Positions 9,450 to 18,177 of a DNA stretch of 64,000 nt are shown here, piece by piece. The notes under the pieces were generated by a model, which worked only from the letters and a program-made list of their open reading frames with translations, was not told where the DNA came from and made no database searches. How positions within the stretch are numbered: the stretch's first letter is position 1; every line of letters begins with the position of its first letter. Origin of the DNA: Ralstonia insidiosa (GTDB lineage Bacteria; Pseudomonadota; Gammaproteobacteria; Burkholderiales; Burkholderiaceae); the NCBI RefSeq assembly GCF_008801405.1, contig NZ_VZPV01000002.1, positions 62,001-126,000 on the forward strand, written 5' to 3'. Both the position numbers and the translations under genes were made by a program.

Positions 9450-10022
9450 ATGCAAACTCACACCACTCCGACGATCCTCATGGTGCCCGGCCTGCGAGAC
9501 CATGTGCCCGATCACTGGCAGACACTGCTGCAAGCCGCGCTCCAGGCCAAGGGATACCGGGCAGACTCGGTGCCGCCGCTGGAGGCCGACAAACTCAGTT
9601 GCGCGGCGCGCGTGGCGGCGTTGGACAAAGCGGTCTCGGCCATCGATGGGCCCGTGATTCTGGTGGCACACAGCGCAGGTGTGATGATCACCGTGCATTG
9701 GGCGCAGCGTCACGCACGCAGCATTCATGGTGCGCTGCTTGCCACGCCGGCTGATCTGGATACACCGCTGCCGGCGGGCTATCCCACACACGACGTGTTG
9801 CAGAAGAACGGCTGGCTACCCTGCCCACGTCGTCCGTTACCGTTCCCGAGCATCGTCGCGGCCAGCCGCAACGACCCGCTGGCATCGTACGAGCGCATCG
9901 CGGGCATGGCCGCCGACTGGGGCAGCCGGCTGGTCGATCTGGGGGATGTTGGGCACCTGAACCCGGCAGCCGGATTTGGGCCGTGGCCGGAAGCGCATGC
10001 CCTCATCGATGCCTTGCGCTGA
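9450..10022 (+). CDS. RBBP9/YdeN-type serine hydrolase (alpha/beta fold)
   Basis: A 190-residue protein, the usual length for the RBBP9/YdeN family. The nucleophile elbow is AHSAG near residue 73-77, the acid is in ASRNDP near residue 139, and the catalytic His is in GHLNPAAGFGPWP near the C-terminus, which is the hallmark ending of the family. These are small cytosolic esterases of unsettled substrate. The start lacks a strong ribosome site and follows the terminator by 20 bp. It appears to form a short unit with the Rieske gene 13 bp downstream. Confidence 0.85.
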   Translation: MQTHTTPTILMVPGLRDHVPDHWQTLLQAALQAKGYRADSVPPLEADKLSCAARVAALDKAVSAIDGPVILVAHSAGVMITVHWAQRHARSIHGALLATPADLDTPLPAGYPTHDVLQKNGWLPCPRRPLPFPSIVAASRNDPLASYERIAGMAADWGSRLVDLGDVGHLNPAAGFGPWPEAHALIDALR

Positions 10023-10035
10023 ACCGGAGAGCGAC

Positions 10036-10350
10036 ATGCCACGCGCTGTTTCGATTCCCGCGACGGAGCTACCGCCGGGTCAGCGCAGGCTGGTGTTCGT
10101 AGAGGGCCGCAGCGTCGTGCTGTTCAACATCGATGGCACGGTCTACGCCATCGACAACACATGCCCGCATCAAGGGGCATCGCTGGCCGGTGGAAAGCTG
10201 GAAGGCACGTGGCTGCAATGTCCGGCGCACGGGCTGCACTTCGATTTGGCTGCGAGCGATACAGCCGCGCTGTGCCTCAAGCATTTTCCGGTCAGCACGG
10301 CTGACGGCATGCTGACCGTCAGGCTGGAAGACTCGCCACACACAACATAG
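10036..10350 (+). CDS. Rieske-type [2Fe-2S] ferredoxin
   Basis: A 104-residue single-domain Rieske protein. The cluster ligands are in CPHQGASL (near residue 43) and CPAHGLHFDL (near residue 64), the C-x-H...C-x-x-H pattern. ATG 10036 has CCGGAGAG upstream; an in-frame start at 9976 would overlap the hydrolase gene and is not favoured. Such proteins carry electrons to oxygenases or act in nitrite-reductase-like complexes. No oxygenase lies next to it, so its partner is unknown. Confidence 0.85.
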   Translation: MPRAVSIPATELPPGQRRLVFVEGRSVVLFNIDGTVYAIDNTCPHQGASLAGGKLEGTWLQCPAHGLHFDLAASDTAALCLKHFPVSTADGMLTVRLEDSPHTT

Positions 10351-10371
10351 CGCGGTGCGGCGAGCACAGCA

Positions 10372-11751
10372 TCACACCATGCGGCGAATACCAAAGCGCT
10401 GCGCGCGGCGCCGCCACACCAAACCGTAGTACGCCCCCTGCATCACGAACATGGCGATGAACGCAGCGGGATACGCCGCCCAGATGCCATCGGTGCCGAT
10501 GTGCCGGCTCAGCATCCACGCCACCGGCACTTCCACCGCCGCAATGGCAACGATGGAGATGGCCGTGGGCGCCATCACCGTGCCGCTGGCGCGCATCACG
10601 CCCGAGAACACACTCGCCATACCAAAGATGACGGAGCTCCACAGCGAGATATGCAGCAGGCTCTGGGCCAGGCTCATCACTTCCGTGTTGGTGGTGAACC
10701 AGCCGATCACCGAGCGCGAGAACAGCAGCGCCAACACCACCAGCAGCCCGGTGATCGCCACGTTGAGCATTAGCCCGGTACGCGTGATGGCATCGAGCCG
10801 GTCCGTATTGCCTGAGCCAATGGCCTGGGCGCCCAGGATCGACGCGGTAATGGCGATCGACATGGCCGGGAACTGCACGTAGCTGATGATCTGCGTGCCG
10901 GCGCCGTAGGCGGCCGTGGCATCCGAGCCGAAGCTGTTGACGAACGACAGCAGCGCCAGCTCGGCAATCGAGATCACCACAAGCTGAACGCCCGTCGGCA
11001 CGCCGATCTTCAGGACGGTTTTGAGCACACCAAGATCGACCCACAGATGCCGCGCCAGTACCGCATCCGGCGCGAGCGGATGGTTGCGGCGGCGCAGGAA
11101 GAACGCCAGCCACACCAACGCGATCGTGAACGAGATGATGGTTGCCACAGCACCGCTGGCCACACCCAGCTGCGGCAAACCAAACCAGCCGCGAATAAAC
11201 GTTGGCGTCAGCACCAGGCCAATCGACGTGGACAGCGCCAGCGTACGCAACGGCGTGCGCGTGTCGCCCACACCCCGCATCATCGCCGTGGCCAGCAGGT
11301 AGACGAACAAGCCCGGCATGGCGTAGAGCATGACGCTGGCGTAGAGCGTGGCGTCTTGCAAGATGTCGGCTGGCGTGCCGAGCCAGCCGAGCAGCGCGTG
11401 CGCGAACGGGCCCCCCAGCAGCGCCACGGCCAAGCCCACGGCAAAACCCACCGACAGCGTGGTGCCCGCCACGGTCTTCATCGCCTCCGGCTTCTTGGCG
11501 CCCCACGCTTGGCCAATCAGCACCGCCGCGCCCGAACCCAGCCCGATGATGAAAGCGATGAAGAAAAACAGGATCGGGAAGAACGCCGACACCGCTGCCA
11601 GTGCCTTCACACCCAGCATGTGCCCGACGTACACGTTATTGAGCGTGCCCGACAACGATTGCAGGATGTTGGCCAGAATCAGCGGCCCGAGAAAGGCCAC
11701 GAAGGTCCGCCACAGCGGGCGGGGTGTCGGTACTGCGGAAGGTGCCGTCAT
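10372..11751 (-). CDS. MATE-family multidrug/sodium antiporter
   Basis: A 459-residue, 12-helix protein with the MATE signature regions: PLILANILQSLSGTLNNVYV in the first helix, and LIGQAWGAKKPEAMK and AQAIGSGNTDRLDA in the two half-repeats. MATE proteins export drugs or metabolites using Na+ or H+ gradients. Its ATG overlaps the stop of the upstream DUF2239 gene in an ATGA, so translation of the two is probably coupled. The dyad centred at 12431 may control the pair. Confidence 0.9.
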   Translation of the reverse strand: MTAPSAVPTPRPLWRTFVAFLGPLILANILQSLSGTLNNVYVGHMLGVKALAAVSAFFPILFFFIAFIIGLGSGAAVLIGQAWGAKKPEAMKTVAGTTLSVGFAVGLAVALLGGPFAHALLGWLGTPADILQDATLYASVMLYAMPGLFVYLLATAMMRGVGDTRTPLRTLALSTSIGLVLTPTFIRGWFGLPQLGVASGAVATIISFTIALVWLAFFLRRRNHPLAPDAVLARHLWVDLGVLKTVLKIGVPTGVQLVVISIAELALLSFVNSFGSDATAAYGAGTQIISYVQFPAMSIAITASILGAQAIGSGNTDRLDAITRTGLMLNVAITGLLVVLALLFSRSVIGWFTTNTEVMSLAQSLLHISLWSSVIFGMASVFSGVMRASGTVMAPTAISIVAIAAVEVPVAWMLSRHIGTDGIWAAYPAAFIAMFVMQGAYYGLVWRRRAQRFGIRRMV

Positions 11752-12371
11752 GCAGCCGCCTCTTCTTGTGAGTGGGTATCGAACGCGGCGCGCGCCAGCT
11801 TATGCGCGAAGTCGCGCACGTCGGCAGGCCACGTTTGGGTAAGGGATTGGAATGCACCGGCATCGCCTGCGAACAACGCGCGCGTGGCCTCTTCAAAGCC
11901 TGCGGCATTGCCGGCCATGGCCGCCATGAAGCGGTAGGCCGCCTCCTGTGCAGCGCGGCGACGGTCTGCGCCTTCGGTCGCGCGGCGCGCGTCTTCCACC
12001 AGCTTGCGCAAGGTGACGGACGCCCCGCCTGGCTGCGCGGCCAGCCAGTCCCAGTGACGCGGTAATAGCGTCACCTCCCGGGCAATCACGCCAAGTTTGG
12101 GACGGCCGGGGCCGCGCGGGCGGCACTCCGTATCAGCGAGCGCTGGCGCGGTCGACCTCGTGCGATCGAGTCGCGCGAGCACGTCATCCAGTGTGCCGCG
12201 CAGGTCGAGTTCCACGGGCTGCGCGGTTGCGTTGTCGAAGACGAGAACTTGGGAGTCGGGGTGCGCGTCGAGGTGCGCTTTGACCGCTAGGGCGACATCA
12301 CGGACGGGCCCGCCGGCCAGGCGTCGGGTGCCGGCAAAGGCCGTGCACGCGTGGATTGCTGTGGCATCCAT
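11748..12371 (-). CDS. DUF2239 family protein
   Basis: A 207-residue soluble protein with GRPKLGVIAREVTLLPRHWD near the middle, a proline-glycine-arginine element followed by a His-Trp pair that I recognise as typical of DUF2239. The N-terminus (TAFAGTRRLAGGPVRDVALA) and helical C-terminal half also fit. Its function is not known. ATG 12371 has AGGAG 9 bases upstream. It is first in a two-gene unit with the MATE exporter (ATGA overlap), which suggests a role linked to export or to sensing the exported compound (inference). Confidence 0.82.
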   Translation of the reverse strand: MDATAIHACTAFAGTRRLAGGPVRDVALAVKAHLDAHPDSQVLVFDNATAQPVELDLRGTLDDVLARLDRTRSTAPALADTECRPRGPGRPKLGVIAREVTLLPRHWDWLAAQPGGASVTLRKLVEDARRATEGADRRRAAQEAAYRFMAAMAGNAAGFEEATRALFAGDAGAFQSLTQTWPADVRDFAHKLARAAFDTHSQEEAAA

Positions 12372-12410
12372 GGGAATGTGCTCCTGCTGCGAATTTCAAC
12401 AGGAACGTAT

Positions 12411-12451
12411 TCTACCCGGGTTTAATTGAGAATCAATATTATCCGGGTGGA
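12411..12451. promoter_or_regulatory. 41-bp dyad-symmetric operator candidate
   Basis: The element is centred on 12431. The outer arms acccgg (12414-12419) and ccgggt (12443-12448) and the inner arms attga (12425-12429) and tcaat (12433-12437) share the same axis. It lies 40-80 bp upstream of the DUF2239-MATE start codon, where a repressor or activator could act. Confidence 0.55.
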
Positions 12452-12582
12452 AAGTATCGACAAGCCCCACCCCTGCCCCCAGCGAGCAAAGGAATCCCGG
12501 AATCCAAGCCTTGTTGGTAGCCCACACATGGGGCATGAGATCGCAATCGATCCGGCTGACTCCGCTCTCGTCAGCCAGCCGG

Positions 12583-13389
12583 TCAGTTCACCCGCGCTTG
12601 CCAAGACCTGCGATCCAACACGGGCCGCTCGCGCTGCTTCAGGTGACGCGCTGCCGAGCACAAGTCCAGCACGTGCTCTGCTTCCAGACTCCGGGCACGC
12701 GTGAGCAACGTGTTTGACGAGGGAAGCTTCCCTTTCCAGGCCACCAGCGTGTAGTTGCCACCATCCTCGGAAAGCCAGATGGAGAATGACTCGCCAAACA
12801 CCGAACGCACTTCGTCCAGGTAGAAGGGAATATCGGGGTCTGTTTCCAGAAAATTGGCGACCAGCACACCGTTGTCAGCAAGCCGCGCGCGACACGCCGC
12901 ATAGAAGTCCGCCGTGCCAAGTTGCGCGGGCATGCCGCACGCCAGGAAGCCGTCCACCAAAATGACATCCGGGTGCGCTTCCCGGCCTTTGACGTATTCC
13001 ACGCCATCGGCGCAGATCACTTCGAAGCGGCCGTCATCCGGCGGAATCTGGAATGCATCGCGCAGGGCGATCACTGCCGGATCAATCTCAATGGCCGCGA
13101 CGTGGGTGTCGGGAAGATGGTGGTAGCAATATTTGGCCAGCGATCCGCCGCCCAAGCCGATGATCGAGATCCGAGCCGGCGCCGGCTGCAGGAGCAAAAA
13201 GCTCATCATCGTGCGGGTATAGCCGAGCACCAGCTTGTTGGGCGCGTTACGGAACATGAGGCTCTGTATCGCGGATTCATCGAATTGGAGCGACACAATG
13301 TGGCCCGACTCCAGCACCATGGGCGCGCCGTCGGCGGCGTCTACAGGGAATGTCAGGTCGGTATCAAGGAGGGGGTCGAAGGCGTCCAT
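12583..13389 (-). CDS. Spermidine-synthase-like (class I methyltransferase fold) protein
   Basis: A 268-residue protein with a Rossmann-type aminopropyltransferase core: IIGLGGGSLAKYCYHHLP near residue 75-92 is the SAM/dcSAM-binding loop, VAAIEIDPAVIALRDAF follows, and DVILVDGF near 141-148 is the D-motif. The N-terminal MVLESGHIVSLQFD region matches the speE-like beta domain. The residues that bind putrescine in true spermidine synthases cannot be confirmed by eye, so it could be a polyamine aminopropyltransferase or a related methyltransferase. It stands alone, convergent with nothing, with the cysteine-cluster gene upstream on the same strand. Confidence 0.75.
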   Translation of the reverse strand: MDAFDPLLDTDLTFPVDAADGAPMVLESGHIVSLQFDESAIQSLMFRNAPNKLVLGYTRTMMSFLLLQPAPARISIIGLGGGSLAKYCYHHLPDTHVAAIEIDPAVIALRDAFQIPPDDGRFEVICADGVEYVKGREAHPDVILVDGFLACGMPAQLGTADFYAACRARLADNGVLVANFLETDPDIPFYLDEVRSVFGESFSIWLSEDGGNYTLVAWKGKLPSSNTLLTRARSLEAEHVLDLCSAARHLKQRERPVLDRRSWQARVN

Positions 13390-13433
13390 CCGCGCATTCT
13401 ATTGCGTGAGGCCGTTAGAACTGGCTCACGTTC

Positions 13434-13781
13434 TCAGACCAGTACGTGACGTGTTTCGACAAAGAAGCGCTGAATCTGCTGTTCAACGTCCGGATCGATC
13501 ATCTGGTCCGGCCGCTTTCCATTTGGACAAGCAAGCCTCGGTGTCGTCCCAAACAAGCGGCAGATCAAGGGGCGTTCCAGATACACACTGCATCCCTTGG
13601 CATCAAGATGCGGGCAACTCAGGTTTGCCAATGCCGCTTCGTGTTCGGCATCGCTCTTGACGGGAAGCCTCGACATCTCTTCCGTTGAGGTGGTCACCGG
13701 GCCACAGCAATCATGACAGCCGGGGATGCACTCAAAGGCTGGGATGCGTGAGCGAAAAAATCTGATCTTTTGACTATGCAT
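13434..13781 (-). CDS. YkgJ-family cysteine cluster protein
   Basis: A 115-residue protein if started at ATG 13781. The frame is open to 13892 but the extra residues look non-coding, and no start has a strong ribosome site. Cysteines occur as CIPGCHDCCGP near residue 19, CPHLDAKGCSVY near residue 56, and C in LICRLFG, the YkgJ pattern thought to bind zinc or an Fe-S cluster. The PLICRLFGTTP segment is typical of the family. The biochemical role is unknown. It is followed 45 bp later by the spermidine-synthase-like gene on the same strand. Confidence 0.75.
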   Translation of the reverse strand: MHSQKIRFFRSRIPAFECIPGCHDCCGPVTTSTEEMSRLPVKSDAEHEAALANLSCPHLDAKGCSVYLERPLICRLFGTTPRLACPNGKRPDQMIDPDVEQQIQRFFVETRHVLV

Positions 13782-13907
13782 TGGCGAACGTATCCGGGAC
13801 TCGACCAGACGAGATGATAAGGCGTTGCCCCGATGCGGTACCGGCATCGAAAAAAGGGCTGCGGTTGCCGTCCCATCTTTTCGATGACACATCTTGCTGC
13901 CGTGACA

Positions 13908-16655
13908 TCACGCCGCCTCTTCCGTCAGCACACGCGCCTCCACCAACAGCCGCTTGAGCTCCGGCACGCAGGAGCCGCAATTGCCGCCGGCTTTCAGGCA
14001 GGCCGTGATTTCGCCGGTTGAGCTCAGCCCCTGAGTGCGGATGGCATCGCAGATGGTGTTGCGGCCAACGCCAAAGCACGAGCACACGGTCGGGCCCACA
14101 TCCGCGCCGGCTTCGATCGGTTGGCCGAGCAGTACGCTTGCCCGGTCGAGATCTTCCAGGTTCTCCTGCGCAAAGAGGCCCGCCAGCCAGTTGCGCGATG
14201 GCAGGTCCGGCCGCGGCGAGAGAAACACACAGGCTTCGATACGGTCGTCCACCACATGCACCGCGCGATAGACGCGCGCCGTGGCGTCTTCGTATTCGAG
14301 CCAGTCGGCATGCGGGTCATCCACGCTGAGCAGCTTGCGCGCCCAGTCATGCAAGTTACCGAGTGGCTGGCGGCCGGCCAGTTCATACCGCACGAATTGT
14401 TTGCCCTGGATGCGCGTCCACCACGTTGCGTCATCGGTATCCAGCCCGCGGCGCGAGAGCACAAAGCCATGCCATGCCACGTCAAACGGCTCCACCATCA
14501 CCGGCGTGTGCTTGAACTCGGGTTCGCCGGAAACGGGATCGACCTCCGGATTGACGACCGCACCGACGCGCGCATCGGAGGCGAACTGGCCGTTCCAGTG
14601 GATCGGTACGAACACGCTGCCGCGCGCAATGCCGCCCGTCATGCGCACGCGTGCCACCACACTGCCCCAACGCGAGGACACGCGCGCCAGGTTGCCCTCG
14701 CGCACGCCGGCCAGCAGCGCGTCGTGCGGGTGCAGATCGACAAACGGTTCGGGCACGTGGTCCGCCAGCTTGGGCGCGCGGCCGGTGCGTGTCATGGTGT
14801 GCCACTGGTCGCGCACGCGGCCGGTGTTGAGGATGAGCGGGTACTCGCCATCCGCCGCATGCGCTGGTGCGCGGGCCGACGTGGGTACGAAGCGCGCGCG
14901 ACCATCGGCATAAGCGAAACGGCCATCGCTGAAGAGGCGCGCCTCGCTGCTACCGGAAAGCGTCACCGGCCATTGTGTCGGCACCATGCTGTCGTACGCA
15001 TCGGCGTCGAGCCCGGTCAAGCCGCCAAGGTGGAAGGCACGGCGTACACCGCTTGCATCGTTGGCGTACGCGGACAGGCGTGCGTGTTCGTCGAACACAT
15101 CGTGCGGGCTCTTGAAGTCGAAGCCGTCGTAGCCCATGCGGCGGGCAACGTCGGCAATGATGTCCCAGTCGGCACGCGCCTCGCCGGGCGCTGGCAGGAA
15201 GGCGCGCTGGCGCGAGATGCGGCGCTCGGAGTTCGTCACCGTGCCGTCTTTCTCGCCCCAGCCGAGCGCGGGCAGCACGATGTCGGCCAGCACGGTGGTA
15301 TCGGTGGCTTCCACGATGTCAGAGGCGACAACCAGTTCGCACTTGGCCAGCGCACGGCGCGCCTGGTCGGCATCGGGCAGGCTGACCACGGGGTTGGTGC
15401 CGATGATCCACACGGCCTTTACGCGCCCGTCTTCAATGGCGTTGAACAGGTCGACCGCCTTCAGGCCCACCTTGTCGGCCATGCGGGGCGCGTTCCAGAA
15501 CGTCTGCACCAAGTCACGATGCGCAGGCTCGTTCAGCTCCATGTGCGCGGCCAGCATGTTAGCGAGGCCGCCCACCTCGCGCCCGCCCATCGCATTCGGC
15601 TGGCCGGTAATCGAGAACGGCCCCATGCCCGCACGCCCTATACGGCCGGTCAGCAGATGGCAGTTGATGATGCTGTTGACCTTGTCGGTGCCCGCGCTGG
15701 ATTGATTGACGCCCATCGAAAATGCCGTGATGGTCCGTTCTGTGTTGGCAAACCAGCTGTAGAACGTGAGCAGATCGTCGAGCTTGAGTTTGCAGGCCTT
15801 GGCGACGGCTTCAACGTCTTCGCTCTCGGTGCCGGCGGCTTGCAGTGCAGCGTCGGGGCCGTTGGTGTGCAGCGTGACGAAGTTGCGGTCCACCACGCCG
15901 CGTCGCGAGAGGAATGACAGCAGGCCGTTGAACAGCCGAACATCCGTACCGGGCTTGATGGGCAGGTGCAGATCCGCCAGTTCGCACGTGGCGGTGTGGC
16001 GGGGGTCGACCACCACCACCTTCATCTCGGGCCGTGCTTCCTTGGCGCGCACGATGCGCTGGAACAGGATGGGGTGGCACCAGGCGGTGTTGGAGCCGAC
16101 TAGCACGATCAGGTCTGCCGCTTCCAGATCGTCGTAGCAGACGGGCACAAGGTCTTCGCCAAACGCGCGCTTGTGCCCGGCCACGGCGGACGACATGCAG
16201 AGGCGTGAGTTGGTGTCGATGTTGGCCGTGCCGATGAAGCCCTTCATCAGCTTGTTGGCGACGTAATAATCCTCGGTCAGCAGTTGGCCGGAGACGTAGA
16301 GGGCGACGGCGTCGGGGCCGTGTTGGTCGATGATGCGGCGGAAGCCTTGGGCGACGGTGTTGAGGGCGGTATCCCATGACACGCGTTGCAGTGGGGCAAT
16401 GGGTGCGTTCAGGTCATGCGAGCGCTTGCGCATGGCTGGGTGGAGCAGGCGGCCTTCTAGGCTGACGGTTTCGCCTAGTGCGGAGCCTTTTACGCATAGG
16501 CGGCCTGCGTTGGCGGGGTGGGTTGGGTCGCCTTGGATGCTGACGCTGCCATCTGCTTGCGGGGTTGCGAGCACGCCGCAGCCTACGCCGCAGTAGGGGC
16601 AGGTGGTGCGCACGGCGTTCGTTACTGGGTGGATGGGGATGGTTGTGATCGTCAT
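13908..16655 (-). CDS. nasA: Assimilatory nitrate reductase, catalytic subunit
   Basis: A 915-residue molybdoenzyme. The N-terminal [4Fe-4S] ligands are in CPYCGVGCGV (near residue 19) and LCVKGSALGET (near residue 53). The Mo-bis-MGD domains fill the middle (for example NSRLCMSSAVAGHKRAFGED and GTNPVVSLPDADQ). The C-terminus carries an extra BFD-type [2Fe-2S] domain (VCSCFGVG ... GNCGSCVPELKRL). This is the NasA architecture: cytoplasmic, no Tat signal, reducing nitrate to nitrite with electrons from the FAD partner. It is the last gene of the narK-nirB-nirD-FAD-nasA operon. It is separated from the FAD gene by 289 bp holding a repeat. Confidence 0.95.
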   Translation of the reverse strand: MTITTIPIHPVTNAVRTTCPYCGVGCGVLATPQADGSVSIQGDPTHPANAGRLCVKGSALGETVSLEGRLLHPAMRKRSHDLNAPIAPLQRVSWDTALNTVAQGFRRIIDQHGPDAVALYVSGQLLTEDYYVANKLMKGFIGTANIDTNSRLCMSSAVAGHKRAFGEDLVPVCYDDLEAADLIVLVGSNTAWCHPILFQRIVRAKEARPEMKVVVVDPRHTATCELADLHLPIKPGTDVRLFNGLLSFLSRRGVVDRNFVTLHTNGPDAALQAAGTESEDVEAVAKACKLKLDDLLTFYSWFANTERTITAFSMGVNQSSAGTDKVNSIINCHLLTGRIGRAGMGPFSITGQPNAMGGREVGGLANMLAAHMELNEPAHRDLVQTFWNAPRMADKVGLKAVDLFNAIEDGRVKAVWIIGTNPVVSLPDADQARRALAKCELVVASDIVEATDTTVLADIVLPALGWGEKDGTVTNSERRISRQRAFLPAPGEARADWDIIADVARRMGYDGFDFKSPHDVFDEHARLSAYANDASGVRRAFHLGGLTGLDADAYDSMVPTQWPVTLSGSSEARLFSDGRFAYADGRARFVPTSARAPAHAADGEYPLILNTGRVRDQWHTMTRTGRAPKLADHVPEPFVDLHPHDALLAGVREGNLARVSSRWGSVVARVRMTGGIARGSVFVPIHWNGQFASDARVGAVVNPEVDPVSGEPEFKHTPVMVEPFDVAWHGFVLSRRGLDTDDATWWTRIQGKQFVRYELAGRQPLGNLHDWARKLLSVDDPHADWLEYEDATARVYRAVHVVDDRIEACVFLSPRPDLPSRNWLAGLFAQENLEDLDRASVLLGQPIEAGADVGPTVCSCFGVGRNTICDAIRTQGLSSTGEITACLKAGGNCGSCVPELKRLLVEARVLTEEAA

Positions 16656-16716
16656 CTCTGTATTGCTTTGCGTTTGTGGTGCATCCCTGGTTTCATCCCC
16701 TGCCGGGGCTGACTCA

Positions 16717-16879
16717 CTTTCTTTGTCTTGCCAAAGAAAGTAAGCAAAGAAAGGCGCGCCCGAGATGGCGACCCATCCCTTGAATTTTCGTAACCGGGCG
16801 GGGAAGGAGGCAAACTCGCTTCGCTCAAACAGGCCTCCTTCCTTTTTCCGCCCGCTTACGAAAATTCAAGGCGCCATCT
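16717..16879. repeat. Intergenic palindromic repeat element
   Basis: A stem ctttcttt / aaagaaag (16717-16740) is followed by a large nested palindrome. Its outer arms are agatggcg (16763-16770) and cgccatct (16872-16879). Next come cttgaattttcgtaa (16779-16793) and ttacgaaaattcaag (16856-16870), then ggaaggagg against cctccttcc. It fills most of the 289-bp gap between the FAD reductase and nasA. I know similar CTTTCTTTG...CAAAGAAAG elements as dispersed repeats in Ralstonia/Burkholderia genomes. No open frame is present. Confidence 0.8.
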
Positions 16880-16944
16880 AGGGCATCAACGGCCACACCG
16901 TCTGTATGCAAGGGTGTCGCCGGTTTCGTGTCTTGCCTCTCTCA

Positions 16945-18177
16945 CTAAGCGGCCTCCGCTTCGCACAGGGCGCGGCCGAATAGCAGTCGTTGGCGGATTG
17001 GGGTGATGGGGGTCTGGCGTTGGATCAGGTCGAAGTACCACGGGCCGTCGGCCACATCGCCGTACAGCACTGCGCCGACTACGCGGTCGTCTTTCAGGAC
17101 GAGGCGCTTGTAGACGCCGCGGCGCGGGTCGCGCAGGACGATGTCTTCGGTGCCTTCGCCGCCGATGAAGTCGCCCGCGGAATACAGGTCGACTCCCGTG
17201 ACTTTCAGCTTAGTCGCTGTGGCCTGTTGGATGTAGCGGCGGTGGCCAGCGCCTGCGAGGTGCGCGGCGCATACGCGGGCTTGGTCCCAGATGGGGGCGA
17301 CGAGGCCGAACGTTGCGCTGCGGTGCTGCACGCATTCGCCTACTGCGTAGATGCGGGGGTCGTATGTTTGCAGCGTGTCGTCAACGATGATGGCGCGTTC
17401 GCAGTGCAGGCCGGCGGCCTTGGCGAGTTCGATGTTCGGGCGTACGCCGGCGGTCATGACGACGAGGTCGGCGGGGATTTGCGTGCTGTCTTTGAAGCGC
17501 ACGGCTGTCACACGATCGGTGCCGAGCAATTCGGCCGTGTGGGCGCCGAGCAGGAAGCGCAGGCCTTTGGCCTCCAGTGCTTTCTGCAGCAACAGCGCGG
17601 CGGGCTTGTCGAGCTGGCGCTCCATCAGCGTGTCGGACAGGTGGACGACCGTCACGTCCATGCCCTGGCGCATCAGGCCGTTGGCGGCCTCCAGGCCGAG
17701 CAGGCCGCCGCCGATGACGACTGCATGTCGATGGTTGCGCGCGGCTTCCAGCATCGTCTCCACGTCTTGGATGTCGCGGAAGGCGATGACACCCGGCAGC
17801 AGGTGCCCCGGTACCGGCAGGATGAACGGCCGTGAGCCGGTGGCGATCAGGAGGCGGTCGTACTGCATTTCCACGCCGTCGCGCGAGCGCAGCGTGCGGC
17901 GCGGGCGGTCGATACTCACCACCGGGTCGCCCGCGTGCAGCGTGATGTGGTTCTGCACATACCACTCGCGCGTGTTGAGCATGATGTCGTCGACTTGCTT
18001 CTCACCTGCAAGCACCGGCGAGAGCAGGATGCGGTTGTAGTTGCCGTGCGGCTCTTCGCCAAACACGGTGATGTCGTACAGGTCCGGCGCCAGCTTGAGC
18101 AGCTCTTCGACCGTGCGCATGCCGGCCATGCCGTTGCCGATGACGACGAGCTTGGGGCGCGCGGTCCGGGCATTCAT
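16945..18177 (-). CDS. FAD/NAD(P)-dependent reductase of assimilatory nitrate reductase (NirB-N-like)
   Basis: A 410-residue pyridine nucleotide-disulfide reductase-fold protein. It has the N-terminal FAD-binding VVIGNGMAGMRTVEELL, the NAD-binding VVIGGGLLGLEAANGLMRQG near residue 150, and the FAD-closing YAVGECVQHR. It is strongly like the N-terminal half of NirB (GNYNRILLSPVLAGE segment) but has no siroheme or [4Fe-4S] part. ATG 18177 overlaps the nirD stop (ATGA); the in-frame extension to 18252 is not favoured. Position suggests it passes electrons from NAD(P)H to NasA, as NasC does in Klebsiella. Confidence 0.85.
   Translation of the reverse strand: MNARTARPKLVVIGNGMAGMRTVEELLKLAPDLYDITVFGEEPHGNYNRILLSPVLAGEKQVDDIMLNTREWYVQNHITLHAGDPVVSIDRPRRTLRSRDGVEMQYDRLLIATGSRPFILPVPGHLLPGVIAFRDIQDVETMLEAARNHRHAVVIGGGLLGLEAANGLMRQGMDVTVVHLSDTLMERQLDKPAALLLQKALEAKGLRFLLGAHTAELLGTDRVTAVRFKDSTQIPADLVVMTAGVRPNIELAKAAGLHCERAIIVDDTLQTYDPRIYAVGECVQHRSATFGLVAPIWDQARVCAAHLAGAGHRRYIQQATATKLKVTGVDLYSAGDFIGGEGTEDIVLRDPRRGVYKRLVLKDDRVVGAVLYGDVADGPWYFDLIQRQTPITPIRQRLLFGRALCEAEAA

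Noticed and set aside
12426..12717. Short + strand frames between the DUF2239 and methyltransferase-fold genes
   Set aside because: They overlap the dyad and the 3' end of the opposite gene and carry no features of a protein.
14121..15917. 598-codon + strand open frame opposite nasA
   Set aside because: The minus strand holds a complete NasA with all cofactor motifs; the opposite frame is an effect of high third-position GC.
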